NCBI GenBank assembly: GCA_016190625.1
Contig: JACPQF010000011.1
Span: forward strand, 1 to 32,951
Length of the DNA stretch: 32,951 nucleotides
Direction of reading: 5' to 3'
DNA from: Chloroflexota bacterium
Lineage (GTDB): Bacteria > Chloroflexota > Dehalococcoidia > JACPQF01
The position numbers and the translations under genes are program-made. The notes beneath the pieces were generated by a model. It saw only the letters and a program-made list of their open reading frames with translations. It searched no databases and was not told the origin of the DNA. Below are positions 8,394 to 16,880 of this stretch, in pieces (within the stretch, counting starts at the first letter, position 1; each line of letters opens with the position of its first letter).

Positions 8394-9617
8394 TTGCAGA
8401 AAAATATCCTACCCCTCTCCATCTTGCTTCTCCTCGGCGGTTTGTTATGGCCCTCAGCGACTTTGTACGCCGACTCGCCGTCCTATCAACGCGCCACCAT
8501 CTTCTACAGCAGCGGCTGCACCATGTGCTCCGATTTCATAGACTCGGACCTCATGGGCGTGCTTCGGGCCGCCAACGTGAAGGAAGTGGTGAAGAGAGAG
8601 TATTTGAACGATGTGGCGAATCGCAAGGAACTTCAGGATTTGAACCAGCGGCTGGGAATACCACCAGATCTGCAGGGCCATATCACCACGATAATCGACG
8701 ACAGGATCGTTCTCGAAGGGCATGTGCCCAAGGGCATCATGACAGACGTTATCTTTAACACCGAGGGAGACCTGTTTCCCCGCCTAGCCGTGTATCAGGA
8801 CGACATGCACGGCGTCGCCACCACCTATCGCATCTGGGCCTGGCAGGGTGATATTCTGGAATACTCTCTGGGCACGCCGGTGAGCGCGTATTTCGGTCAG
8901 CTCAGGTCGGGCTCGCCGGGGACAGGCCGAAGCGTGAAGACCGGTTCTGGCCTGCTATTGCCGGTAGTTATCGGCGCCGGGCTGTTGGATGGCATCAATC
9001 CCTGCGCCTTCGCCGTCATGGCTTTTCTGGTCGCCTTTCTCTTCACCCTGAGGCGGACCAGGTCAAACATCCTTCAACTCGGATCAGCCTACATCCTCGC
9101 AATGTACGTTACCTACTTCCTCATTGGCCTCGGACTGCTCAAAGTGCTCGTCCTCGCCGGCTATCCTCACATCATTTCTCGCCTTGGCGCTGCCGCGGTC
9201 GTCGTTCTTGGCCTCGTCAACCTTAAGGATTATCTCCTTCCGAATCTACCTATCAAGCTTTCCATGCCCAAGGTGGGCTGGGAAACCACCAAGGGATGGA
9301 TCTCGCGGGCTACGCTGCCTTCCACCTTGATTGCCGGCGCCCTAGTGGGATTGTGCACGCTGCCCTGTTCGGGGGGCATCTATGCGGCCATCCTTGGTCT
9401 ACTGACCGCGCAGACGACCTTCATCGGGGGCCTCGGGTATCTGGCCATCTACAACCTGATGTACGTGGCGCCGCTGATCCTGATTCTTCTGGCCATCACC
9501 ACTCGACCGGTGGCCCGGAATTTGGCGATTTGGGAGAGGGCTCACAGCCGGCAAACCAAGCTCCTGTCTGGAATTATCATGCTCTTGCTCGGCGTACTCA
9601 TACTTTGGATAATATAG
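8394..9617 (+). CDS. Glutaredoxin/thioredoxin-like domain fused to CcdA/DsbD-type membrane domain
   Basis: TTG start; signal peptide; ATIFYSSGCTMCSDF (CxxC); then GAGLLDGINPCAFAVMAFLVAFLF... and ALVGLCTLPCSGGIYAAILGLL, typical CcdA cysteine-containing TM segments. Confidence 0.9.
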   Translation: MQKNILPLSILLLLGGLLWPSATLYADSPSYQRATIFYSSGCTMCSDFIDSDLMGVLRAANVKEVVKREYLNDVANRKELQDLNQRLGIPPDLQGHITTIIDDRIVLEGHVPKGIMTDVIFNTEGDLFPRLAVYQDDMHGVATTYRIWAWQGDILEYSLGTPVSAYFGQLRSGSPGTGRSVKTGSGLLLPVVIGAGLLDGINPCAFAVMAFLVAFLFTLRRTRSNILQLGSAYILAMYVTYFLIGLGLLKVLVLAGYPHIISRLGAAAVVVLGLVNLKDYLLPNLPIKLSMPKVGWETTKGWISRATLPSTLIAGALVGLCTLPCSGGIYAAILGLLTAQTTFIGGLGYLAIYNLMYVAPLILILLAITTRPVARNLAIWERAHSRQTKLLSGIIMLLLGVLILWII

Positions 9618-9800
9618 CTCTGGTGTTCCAGATCAGGTAGCATTGCGTCTTATGACACACTCCGCTGCCCCAAACACCCTTACCCGCCTCTCCACCAGTT
9701 TGCCATTTCGAATTCAGCGCAGAGATCGGTTAAAATTGAGTTGCCTGGCAAAATGGCAGGCGGCGTTTTCGCCAACCCATGTCGATAGGAGAGATACGAT

Positions 9801-10469
9801 ATGCAGCTCTTGGTTGTCGACGACGATCCTCAGATCCTGAGCCTTCTCAGGCGGGGCCTCTCTCTTGAAGGCTACAGCGTCGACCTGGCCGAGGACGGTG
9901 CGAAAGCTCTCGCCATGCTTAGAGACAAGGCGTACGACCTTGTCGTCCTGGACGTAATGCTGCCGGGTGTGGATGGCGTGGAGATCTGTCGCCGACTTCG
10001 GGCTGGCAGCGAGGTCCCCGTGCTCATGCTGACAGCGCGGGCGTCGGTCCAAGACCGGGTGGTGGGACTGGACAGTGGGGCGGACGATTATCTGGTCAAA
10101 CCTTTCTCTCTCGACGAGCTCCTGGCTAGAGTGCGGGCTCTGCTGCGAAGGCATCAGCCTTCGGCCCACACCCTCTTGCAGTTTGGCGACCTCAAGCTGG
10201 ACCCGGCCACTCGCGAAGTGTGGCGCGGGGATGAGCAAGTCCAGTTGACCGCCAAGGAGTTCGAGCTGTTGGAGCTATTCATCCGACACCCCCGCCAGGT
10301 GCTCAGCCGGGAGACCATCTATGACCGGGTTTGGGGATACGATTTCGGTGGCGAGTCCAACATCATCGAGGTGTACATCCGCTATCTCCGAACCAAGCTG
10401 GAGCCACCGGGAAAGAGCAAACTCATCCAGACTGTTCGCGGCGTCGGCTATGCCCTGCGGGAGCGGTAG
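9801..10469 (+). CDS. OmpR/PhoB-family response regulator
   Basis: [20 protein letters not shown]...[11 protein letters not shown]...LTARA...[10 protein letters not shown] receiver plus winged-helix DNA-binding domain. Confidence 0.95.
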   Translation: MQLLVVDDDPQILSLLRRGLSLEGYSVDLAEDGAKALAMLRDKAYDLVVLDVMLPGVDGVEICRRLRAGSEVPVLMLTARASVQDRVVGLDSGADDYLVKPFSLDELLARVRALLRRHQPSAHTLLQFGDLKLDPATREVWRGDEQVQLTAKEFELLELFIRHPRQVLSRETIYDRVWGYDFGGESNIIEVYIRYLRTKLEPPGKSKLIQTVRGVGYALRER

Positions 10470-10473
10470 TTCC

Positions 10474-11868
10474 TTGTCACTCCGTCTGCGTCTAAGCCTG
10501 TCATATGCGGGCTTGCTGGGGATCGTGCTCGTCGTCTTCAGCGTTGTGCTCTATCTGACAATGGCCAAGATCTTACTAGACGAAGTCGACAGCCGCCTGC
10601 GTCTCGCCGCCTCCCAGGTACACATGTCGGTCGGCGCTGCCGACGAAAGGCATGACCTGAGGATCCTCGCCGATACTGTGTTGGGTGCACCGCTGACGAG
10701 CGAGCTCGCTGCACCGGGACTAACCGTCCAGGTGCTCGACGAGCGGGGCAGGCTCGTCGCCTCGTCTCCCAACTTGAAAAACGAGCAACTTCCCGTCGAC
10801 CCGGCGCTAGTCGATGGTGGCCTGCGTGGCGAACAGAGCGTGGCGACTCTTGCGGCGTTGGCGAAAGAGCGCGTTCGGGTCCTCACCATGCCGCTAACGG
10901 TCAACGCCAAGGTATTGGGCATCGTACAGGTGGGGCAATCCCTCCACGATACCGACATCGCCGTCGCCCGGCTTCGTCTTCTGTTGATCGCCGGCAGCCT
11001 GGCGACGATCGTCGCTGCCGGCATAGTCGGCTGGTTTCTGGCCCGAAGAGGGCTCAAGCCCATCGGCGACATCGCCGACGCCGCCCGGGAAATCGGCGAG
11101 ACCGCCGATTTCGGCCGCCGGATCGACGTGCAACTGCCGGGTGATGAGGTCGGCAGGTTGGCTACCACCTTCAACGACATGATCGAGCGAATCGAGGAAT
11201 CCTTCGAGTCACAGAAAAGGTTCGTGGCCGATTCCTCCCACGAGCTCCGCACGCCGCTGACGGTCATTCGGGGCAACGTGGACTTGCTAAAGCGGCCGCT
11301 GGGCAACGAGGACCGGCGCGAATGTCTCTCCGCCATCGAAAGTGAGGCGGAACGCATGAGCAATATCGTAGCCGAGCTGTTGCTCCTAGCCCGGCTGGAC
11401 TCGGCGCAGGAGTTCGATAGACAACCTGTTGAACTCGACACCCTTCTTCTCGAAGTTTACAGACAAGCGAAGGTCATGGCGCAAGGTAGACGCCTGCTGC
11501 TCGGCCACGAGGACTGCGCCGTCGTTACCGGCGACCCCGGCCGGCTGAGGCAAGTCCTCTACAACCTGGTGGACAACGCCACAAAGTACAGCGGCGAAGA
11601 AGCCACTATTACCCTCTCCCTTCATAGGTTGGACGGCTGGGTCCGGGTCGACGTCGCAGACACGGGCGTTGGCATCGCCGCCGAGGATCTGCCGCACATT
11701 TTCGACCGGTTCTACCGGGTGGACAAGGCCCGGTCGCGCGCCACCGGCGGCACCGGCCTCGGCCTCACCGTAGTCAAGCAGATCGCCGAAGCCCACGGGG
11801 GCAAGGTGACTGTTTCCAGCGCTCTCGGCAAGGGCAGCACTTTTTCCGTATGGCTGCCGCTGACCTAA
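10474..11868 (+). CDS. HAMP-containing sensor histidine kinase
   Basis: TTG start at 10474 right after the RR stop; two TM segments, HAMP, HisKA (FVADSSHELRTPLTVIRGN), HATPase (NLVDNATKYS, DTGVGI, GTGLGLTVVKQIAEAHGG). Confidence 0.93.
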   Translation: MSLRLRLSLSYAGLLGIVLVVFSVVLYLTMAKILLDEVDSRLRLAASQVHMSVGAADERHDLRILADTVLGAPLTSELAAPGLTVQVLDERGRLVASSPNLKNEQLPVDPALVDGGLRGEQSVATLAALAKERVRVLTMPLTVNAKVLGIVQVGQSLHDTDIAVARLRLLLIAGSLATIVAAGIVGWFLARRGLKPIGDIADAAREIGETADFGRRIDVQLPGDEVGRLATTFNDMIERIEESFESQKRFVADSSHELRTPLTVIRGNVDLLKRPLGNEDRRECLSAIESEAERMSNIVAELLLLARLDSAQEFDRQPVELDTLLLEVYRQAKVMAQGRRLLLGHEDCAVVTGDPGRLRQVLYNLVDNATKYSGEEATITLSLHRLDGWVRVDVADTGVGIAAEDLPHIFDRFYRVDKARSRATGGTGLGLTVVKQIAEAHGGKVTVSSALGKGSTFSVWLPLT

Positions 11869-11918
11869 TCTTCTCCTAATCTACCTCTAAGCATCGCCTA
11901 ACGACCATGTGGCATGCT
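11865..11918 (+). promoter_or_regulatory. Putative response-regulator box C (four 11-bp-phased repeats)
   Basis: CTAAT (11865), CTAAT (11876), CTAAG (11887), CTAAC (11898); weak -10-like CATGCT at 11913. Confidence 0.6.
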
Positions 11919-12017
11919 TACATGACAATCATCCATGCCCCGGCTGCTGTCGAGGCGGGACGCTCTAAGGCATCGCCTGTTATTTGATCACGGTTTGACC
12001 AGTGGCGGGAAGGACAA

Positions 12018-12512
12018 GTGCTTAGAAAAGCGGCAGGGCCATTCACAGATTCTCGGCTCAAGGGTCTGCCCCGACGAAGGCACCTTCTCACCGGCCTGGC
12101 GACAATACTGATTGTTGCCGCGTTCTCCTCTGCGCTGCTGCAGTGGCGGGCAGGAAGAGCGACGGATAGTCCTTATGGAGCGGCGCCAGCGGTGAGGCCG
12201 GGAGGAGTCAAAACACAGGAGAGGCCCTATCTGGGAATAACCTATGTCCCCATCACCACCCAATTGGCTACCAGCCATGGCCTGGCCGCCGATTCCGGAA
12301 TCTTGATCACCGCGGTGGCGGCGGCAAGCCCGGCCCAAAAGGCGGGCATTCAGCCCGCCGACATAATGACCGAGTTTGCCGGCCAGCGGCTGACCGAGAA
12401 CACAACCATCCTCGAGATCCTCAACCAGCACGCCGCCGGCCACGCTGTGATGGTCTGCGTTCTCCGGAAGGGAGAACAACGTCAGGTGGAGGTCACCCTC
12501 GGCGTGCAATAG
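12018..12512 (+). CDS. Membrane-anchored PDZ-domain protein (HtrA-like PDZ without protease domain)
   Basis: GTG start; one TM segment; RPYLGITYVPITTQLA...GILITAVAAASPAQKAGIQPADIMTEFAGQRL. Confidence 0.85.
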   Translation: MLRKAAGPFTDSRLKGLPRRRHLLTGLATILIVAAFSSALLQWRAGRATDSPYGAAPAVRPGGVKTQERPYLGITYVPITTQLATSHGLAADSGILITAVAAASPAQKAGIQPADIMTEFAGQRLTENTTILEILNQHAAGHAVMVCVLRKGEQRQVEVTLGVQ

Positions 12513-12558
12513 GAAGGCTAGACAAAGCCGCGGCGTCTGCGGCGGCTGTGGCCAGTTG

Positions 12559-12587
12559 TTGACAGCCTGAAATGCCTATGCTAGATT
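12559..12587 (+). promoter_or_regulatory. Sigma70-like promoter of the PAS histidine kinase
   Basis: TTGACA - 17 nt - TAGATT. Confidence 0.6.
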
Positions 12588-12629
12588 ACGAGTGACGGGG
12601 AGTAATTAGTTTGTGGTTCAAAGTAAGCC

Positions 12630-14258
12630 ATGGTGAGCCATCGAAGGACCTCAAGAAAGCAAATCGAGAAGCGAGTCCCGCCTCCTGGAGAGACCCTCGA
12701 TTCTGCGGTTTCCAGCATTGTCGAGGCTACTGGGAGCGCGGCTGGTGCTATCACCCTCTGGGACTCTGAGCGACGCCAGTCGTCTCATAGCTCCACCTAC
12801 GGCCTCCGCCCCGATGACTTCGAGCGAATAAAGCCGCTAATCGACCAGACTCTTCCCGCTCTTGACGGCGCGGCGACCGGCCAGGCGCTGCTTCCAGTTG
12901 ATGGAGACGAATCACGCTATCAAGTCGGCACAGCGTCGGCTCCTTTGCGGATGTTCGCTCTTCCTCTCCGCTCGGAAGGTCGGCTCGTGGGCCTGCTGTG
13001 CCTTTTCAACCCACCCGAACAGACCGTTCAAGCCGTGAGCACGGGCGGCCTTCAAGAAGTGGTGGTCAACCCCATGGAGGTAGTCTACCAGAACGCCCAA
13101 CTGCTCCAACGACTGATGGAGGAGAAACGCTGGCTGGAAGGTGTCATTCGCTCCAGCGCCGATGCAATCTTGATAGTCGACCGCGAGTGCCGCGTCGTCG
13201 GCTTCAATCCGGCGTGGGAAAGACTAACGGGGCTGCGAGTCAACGAGGCCCGGGGCCGGCCCTGTGGCGAGGTCTTTCCCCTGCGCGCTTCCACAGGCGC
13301 TGACGACTACCAGATCGGCCACCTGATGCGCGAGGCGGCCACCGACTGGGAGCGCCGAAATGCAGTCATCCCCAACGTGGAGATGCTCTTGCGCCGGCGC
13401 GATGGCAGTGAAGTGCCGGTCGAGACCAGTTACGCGATCGTCCACGACGAGGGGGGAGCCTCTCTCGGCGGCGTCATTACCGTCAGGGACATCACGGCTC
13501 GCAAGGAGGCCGAGGCGCTGCAAACCACTTTCATGTCCGTCATCTCCCACGAGCTCCAGACGCCGATCACCATAATCAACGGCTACGCCGGCCTTTTGAG
13601 CGACCAGGCTGGCAAGGTAGAGACGGCCCAACTGAAGCAGAAGCTCGACGTCATCAAAGAGGAGAGCGAGCGGCTCAGCCGTATGGTGGAAAACCTGCTC
13701 TCAGCCTCCCGCTTTCAGGCGGGCAGACTGGACGTTCAACAGGAGCCGCTCCGGCTGGCTCCCCTTATTCATCGCATCGTCCAGAGGATGCGCAGCATCG
13801 GCTTGCGGCAGACCATGACCACCCGCATTCCTCGCGATCTCCCGCTCGTCTACGCGGATCCGGAGAGAATCCACCAAGTTCTCACCAATTTGCTGGAGAA
13901 CGCGGTGAAATACTCCCCAACGGGCGGCGCCATCCGGGTGTCGGCGGCTGAGGGACCGAAGGAGGTGTTCGTTCGAATCCGGGATAGGGGCGCCGGGGTC
14001 GCCGCGGCCGATAGGGAACGCATCTTCCAGCCTTTCTCACGTCTTGACAGTCGCCTTGTCCGTGAGGTGAAGGGCGCTGGACTTGGCCTTTACATTTGCA
14101 AAGCGATTGTGGAGGCTCACGGGGGACGGATTTGGGTCGAGGCGCCAGAGGGAGGAGGAGCGCTCCTTGTCTTCAGCCTGCTACGAGACGATCACGTCAA
14201 CTCCCGCCAGCTTGCGTCGGGGGAAACATATCGAGGAGAGGCACGCATAAGTGGCTGA
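12630..14258 (+). CDS. GAF/PAS-domain sensor histidine kinase
   Basis: 542 aa; PAS (ADAILIVDRECRVVGFNPAWERLTG), HisKA (FMSVISHELQTPITIINGYAG), HATPase (NLLENAVKYS, GAGLGLYICKAIVEAHGG). Confidence 0.93.
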   Translation: MVSHRRTSRKQIEKRVPPPGETLDSAVSSIVEATGSAAGAITLWDSERRQSSHSSTYGLRPDDFERIKPLIDQTLPALDGAATGQALLPVDGDESRYQVGTASAPLRMFALPLRSEGRLVGLLCLFNPPEQTVQAVSTGGLQEVVVNPMEVVYQNAQLLQRLMEEKRWLEGVIRSSADAILIVDRECRVVGFNPAWERLTGLRVNEARGRPCGEVFPLRASTGADDYQIGHLMREAATDWERRNAVIPNVEMLLRRRDGSEVPVETSYAIVHDEGGASLGGVITVRDITARKEAEALQTTFMSVISHELQTPITIINGYAGLLSDQAGKVETAQLKQKLDVIKEESERLSRMVENLLSASRFQAGRLDVQQEPLRLAPLIHRIVQRMRSIGLRQTMTTRIPRDLPLVYADPERIHQVLTNLLENAVKYSPTGGAIRVSAAEGPKEVFVRIRDRGAGVAAADRERIFQPFSRLDSRLVREVKGAGLGLYICKAIVEAHGGRIWVEAPEGGGALLVFSLLRDDHVNSRQLASGETYRGEARISG

Positions 14259-14940
14259 AACGATCCTGATCGTCGACGACGAGCCCAACATGCTCGACCT
14301 CCTCCGCACGACCTTCGACCGTGATGGCATGTTGGCAATTGAGGCTGGGGATGGCTATGCCGCCCTAGAGAGAGTGAGAGAACATCTGCCAGATCTCGTT
14401 ATCCTGGACGTAATGATGCCTGGCATGGACGGCTTCGAAACGCTCAAAGAGATCCGGCTAATATCCAACGTGCCGGTGATCATGCTTACGGTCGACGCCT
14501 CCGAGCGCTCCCGAGTCCGTGGCCTAGAGCTGGGAGCTGATGACTACATCGCTAAGCCCTTCAGCCACCGGGAGCTGCTGAGCCGGGTCAAAGCTGTTCT
14601 TCGTCGCACGAGAATGGCAGCGCCTTTGGTCAAGTCCAGGATCGACGTCGATGCCGACCTTTCGATAGATTTCGATAAACGGGAAGTCATCGCGCGTGGC
14701 GAGCGTGTCAAGTTGCGTCCTACTGAGTACAAGCTGCTCTATCACCTCGCCAGCAACGCCGGTCGTCTGATGACCCACGAGTCCCTGCTATCGCGGGTGT
14801 GGGGACGCGAATATCGCGACGACACCCAGCTCCTCCGCCTCTATGTGACTTACCTCCGGCAGAAAATCGAAAAGGAGCCTTCACGCCCCAAATACATCCT
14901 CAACGAGCGAGGCATTGGTTACCGGTTCGCCGAGTTTTAG
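14251..14940 (+). CDS. OmpR-family response regulator
   Basis: GTG start, overlaps kinase end by 8 nt; ILIVDDEPNMLDLLRT...LVILDVMMPGMDG...GADDYIAKPFSHREL plus winged helix ...YVTYLRQKIE...GIGYRF. Confidence 0.95.
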   Translation: MAETILIVDDEPNMLDLLRTTFDRDGMLAIEAGDGYAALERVREHLPDLVILDVMMPGMDGFETLKEIRLISNVPVIMLTVDASERSRVRGLELGADDYIAKPFSHRELLSRVKAVLRRTRMAAPLVKSRIDVDADLSIDFDKREVIARGERVKLRPTEYKLLYHLASNAGRLMTHESLLSRVWGREYRDDTQLLRLYVTYLRQKIEKEPSRPKYILNERGIGYRFAEF

Positions 14941-14993
14941 CTGGCATGATATCTGCTTACTTCACATGGAGTTTAGGTTGTGTCGAGGCGCAT

Positions 14994-15566
14994 ATGGAGC
15001 GAGCAGATATCAGAATAGTCACGTTTGAATACATCGATGCCGAGTTGTTGCTTGAGTTACAGCAACGCCTCTATCAGGTGCTGCCACGGAGCATGACGGT
15101 CAAGGCCGAAACGGCCCTGAGTCTGCCCATTCCCGGAGCGTCATTCAATGCCCGACGCAGCCAATACCTGGCGACGACTTTTCTTGATGCTCTCGAACAG
15201 TTGCCCCTTCCGGGCATGCGCGTGATCGGCGTGGCCAACGTGGATCTCTATGCGCCAGACCTTCGCTACGTGTTTGGCCAGGCGAGAATCCTTGGCAGAG
15301 AAGGCATCATCTCTCTGGCGCGTCTCCGACAGGAGTACTACGGCAAGTCGGCCAATCGCGAGCTTCTCCTCCAGCGAGCGCGGGTAGAGGCCGTCCACGA
15401 GCTCGGCCACACCTTCGGCTTGGAGCACTGCTTCGACCACCACTGCGCCATGTTTCTGTCAAATGGCATTGCCCATACGGATCGCAAGGCCGACGAGTAC
15501 TGCGCTCAATGCCGCGCCGAGCTCGCCAGCCTCATAGACAGATTCTTGAGACAGAGCGCTGCCTGA
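14994..15566 (+). CDS. Archaemetzincin-type zinc metalloprotease
   Basis: VHELGHTFGLEHCFDHHCAMFLSNGIAHTDRKADEYCAQC matches HExxHxxxxxHCxxxxCxM...CxxC archaemetzincin signature; alternative start at 14946. Confidence 0.9.
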   Translation: MERADIRIVTFEYIDAELLLELQQRLYQVLPRSMTVKAETALSLPIPGASFNARRSQYLATTFLDALEQLPLPGMRVIGVANVDLYAPDLRYVFGQARILGREGIISLARLRQEYYGKSANRELLLQRARVEAVHELGHTFGLEHCFDHHCAMFLSNGIAHTDRKADEYCAQCRAELASLIDRFLRQSAA

Positions 15567-15580
15567 GAACTCGCAAAACA

Positions 15581-15634
15581 CTAACGTTTCTCTAACATTC
15601 CTCAAGTGCGACTCTAACAAAGCCTCGCTAAAAT
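15581..15634 (+). promoter_or_regulatory. Putative response-regulator box D upstream of hsp20 plus TAAAAT -10
   Basis: CTAAC (15581), CTAAC (15592), CAAGT (15603), CTAAC (15614); TAAAAT at 15629. Confidence 0.65.
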
Positions 15635-15688
15635 AACAATTGGGAAGGGAAAGAAAGCAAGTCCAACCAAATCAAAGGAGGCGACAAA

Positions 15689-16144
15689 ATGAGTCTTATC
15701 AGATGGGAACCCTTTGGCGACATCACTTCTATTCGGCAGGCTATGGACCAGTTATTCGACGATAGCTTCCTCCGCCCTCAGGCTGCCTGGGTGACGCCCG
15801 AGATGCCGACCATCGACATGTACGAGACCGACGATAGCCTGGTCGTCAAGGCCACCTTGCCGGGCGTGAAGCCAGAGGACGTCGACATCAGCGTCACCGG
15901 CGATACCCTGACGGTGAAAGGTGAGTCCAAGGCAGACCAAGAGGTTAAGAGAGAGAACTATATCAGGAAAGAACGCCGCCACGGCTCTTTCAGTCGGGCC
16001 ATCGCCCTGCCGCTGCCCGTCCAGGTCGACAAGGCTCAGGCGCTTTACGAGAACGGCGTGCTGACCCTGACGCTGCCCAAGGCCGAAGAAATCAAGCCAA
16101 AGTCCATCAAGGTCCACGCCGTCACCGAAGGCAAAGTCAAGTAA
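15689..16144 (+). CDS. Hsp20/alpha-crystallin small heat shock protein
   Basis: MSLIRWEPFGDITSIRQAMDQLFDDSF...LPGVKPEDVDISVTGDTLTVKGE...ENGVLTLTLPKAEEIKPKSIKV; strong RBS AAAGGAGG. Confidence 0.96.
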   Translation: MSLIRWEPFGDITSIRQAMDQLFDDSFLRPQAAWVTPEMPTIDMYETDDSLVVKATLPGVKPEDVDISVTGDTLTVKGESKADQEVKRENYIRKERRHGSFSRAIALPLPVQVDKAQALYENGVLTLTLPKAEEIKPKSIKVHAVTEGKVK

Positions 16145-16182
16145 TCTTTGCCGCAAACTCAGGCGCTTGCCGTTTTGATTGA

Positions 16183-16210
16183 GAACCCGGAGGACTGGAC
16201 CTCCGGGTTC
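16183..16210 (+). terminator. Hairpin downstream of hsp20, possible terminator
   Basis: GAACCCGGAGG-actgga-CCTCCGGGTTC, 11-bp perfect stem; no clear U-tract. Confidence 0.5.
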
Positions 16211-16436
16211 CCTGGACCCGGCTACGCGTCCAGACGGTAGAGCTGCCCAGAGGCAGTCTGGCGTTTGCGAGTAGATGGCGAATAACCGAATGAGCGGCGA
16301 GCATCCGCTTATTCGCTGTTCCATTCGATGACGCCGTCGCTCCCCTCACTGGCAAGCAAACGGACCACAGGCCAATCACCGGCCGACAATGGTCGGCGCA
16401 AGCTCCCGAACCGCCAGACATGGCCTGCTCGTCTTT

Positions 16437-16880
16437 CTATTGCCCCACGCCCCACAGCCGCCCTGTCCCGTCGACGCTGCCCGAGGCGAGCGTCTTCCCG
16501 TCGGGCGAGAAGGCCACACCGTAAACCCGACTGGAGTGAACGGCGATGGTGCACAGCTCCCGGCCGCCAGCCACCGCCCATAGCTTGACCGTCCCGTCGT
16601 GGCTTCCAAAGGCAACGGTCTGCTCGACGGTGAGCGGCCCTCGCTTCTCCAGCCTGTTCTCTAGGCTGCCGCCGCGCGCCCACCCCATGACGGGGCAGAG
16701 GTCGTCTTCCGCCTCATCGAAATCGTGAACCTTGACGACGTCGGGATGGTCGAGCCTGGCTCCCAGTTGGGCTTCGAAGTCGAACTGTTCGCGGTAGTGA
16801 CGGAAGTCACTGTTGCCCACGCCCGGCATGTCGCGCCGGAGGACCTTGAAGGCACGGGGCGCCGGGTCGGGAGTGAGCTG
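16437..16880 (-). pseudogene. Remnant of Ser/Thr protein kinase - WD40 protein (internal deletion)
   Basis: AFKVLRRD...FRHYREQFDFEAQLGARLDHPDVVKVHDFDEAEDDLCPVMGWARGGSLENRLEKRGPLTVEQTVAFG (kinase N-lobe/hinge) runs directly into SHDGTVKLWAVAGGRELCTIAVHSSRVYGVAFSPDGKTLASGSVDGTGRLWGVGQ (WD40). Confidence 0.75.

Noticed and set aside
10321-10473. N-terminal extension of the 515-aa histidine kinase ORF
   Set aside because: Overlaps the response regulator in another frame and has no kinase-like content; a TTG start at 10474 fits gene order.
10551-11441. 296-aa minus-strand ORF opposite the histidine kinase
   Set aside because: Ser/Arg-rich shadow ORF without domain features.
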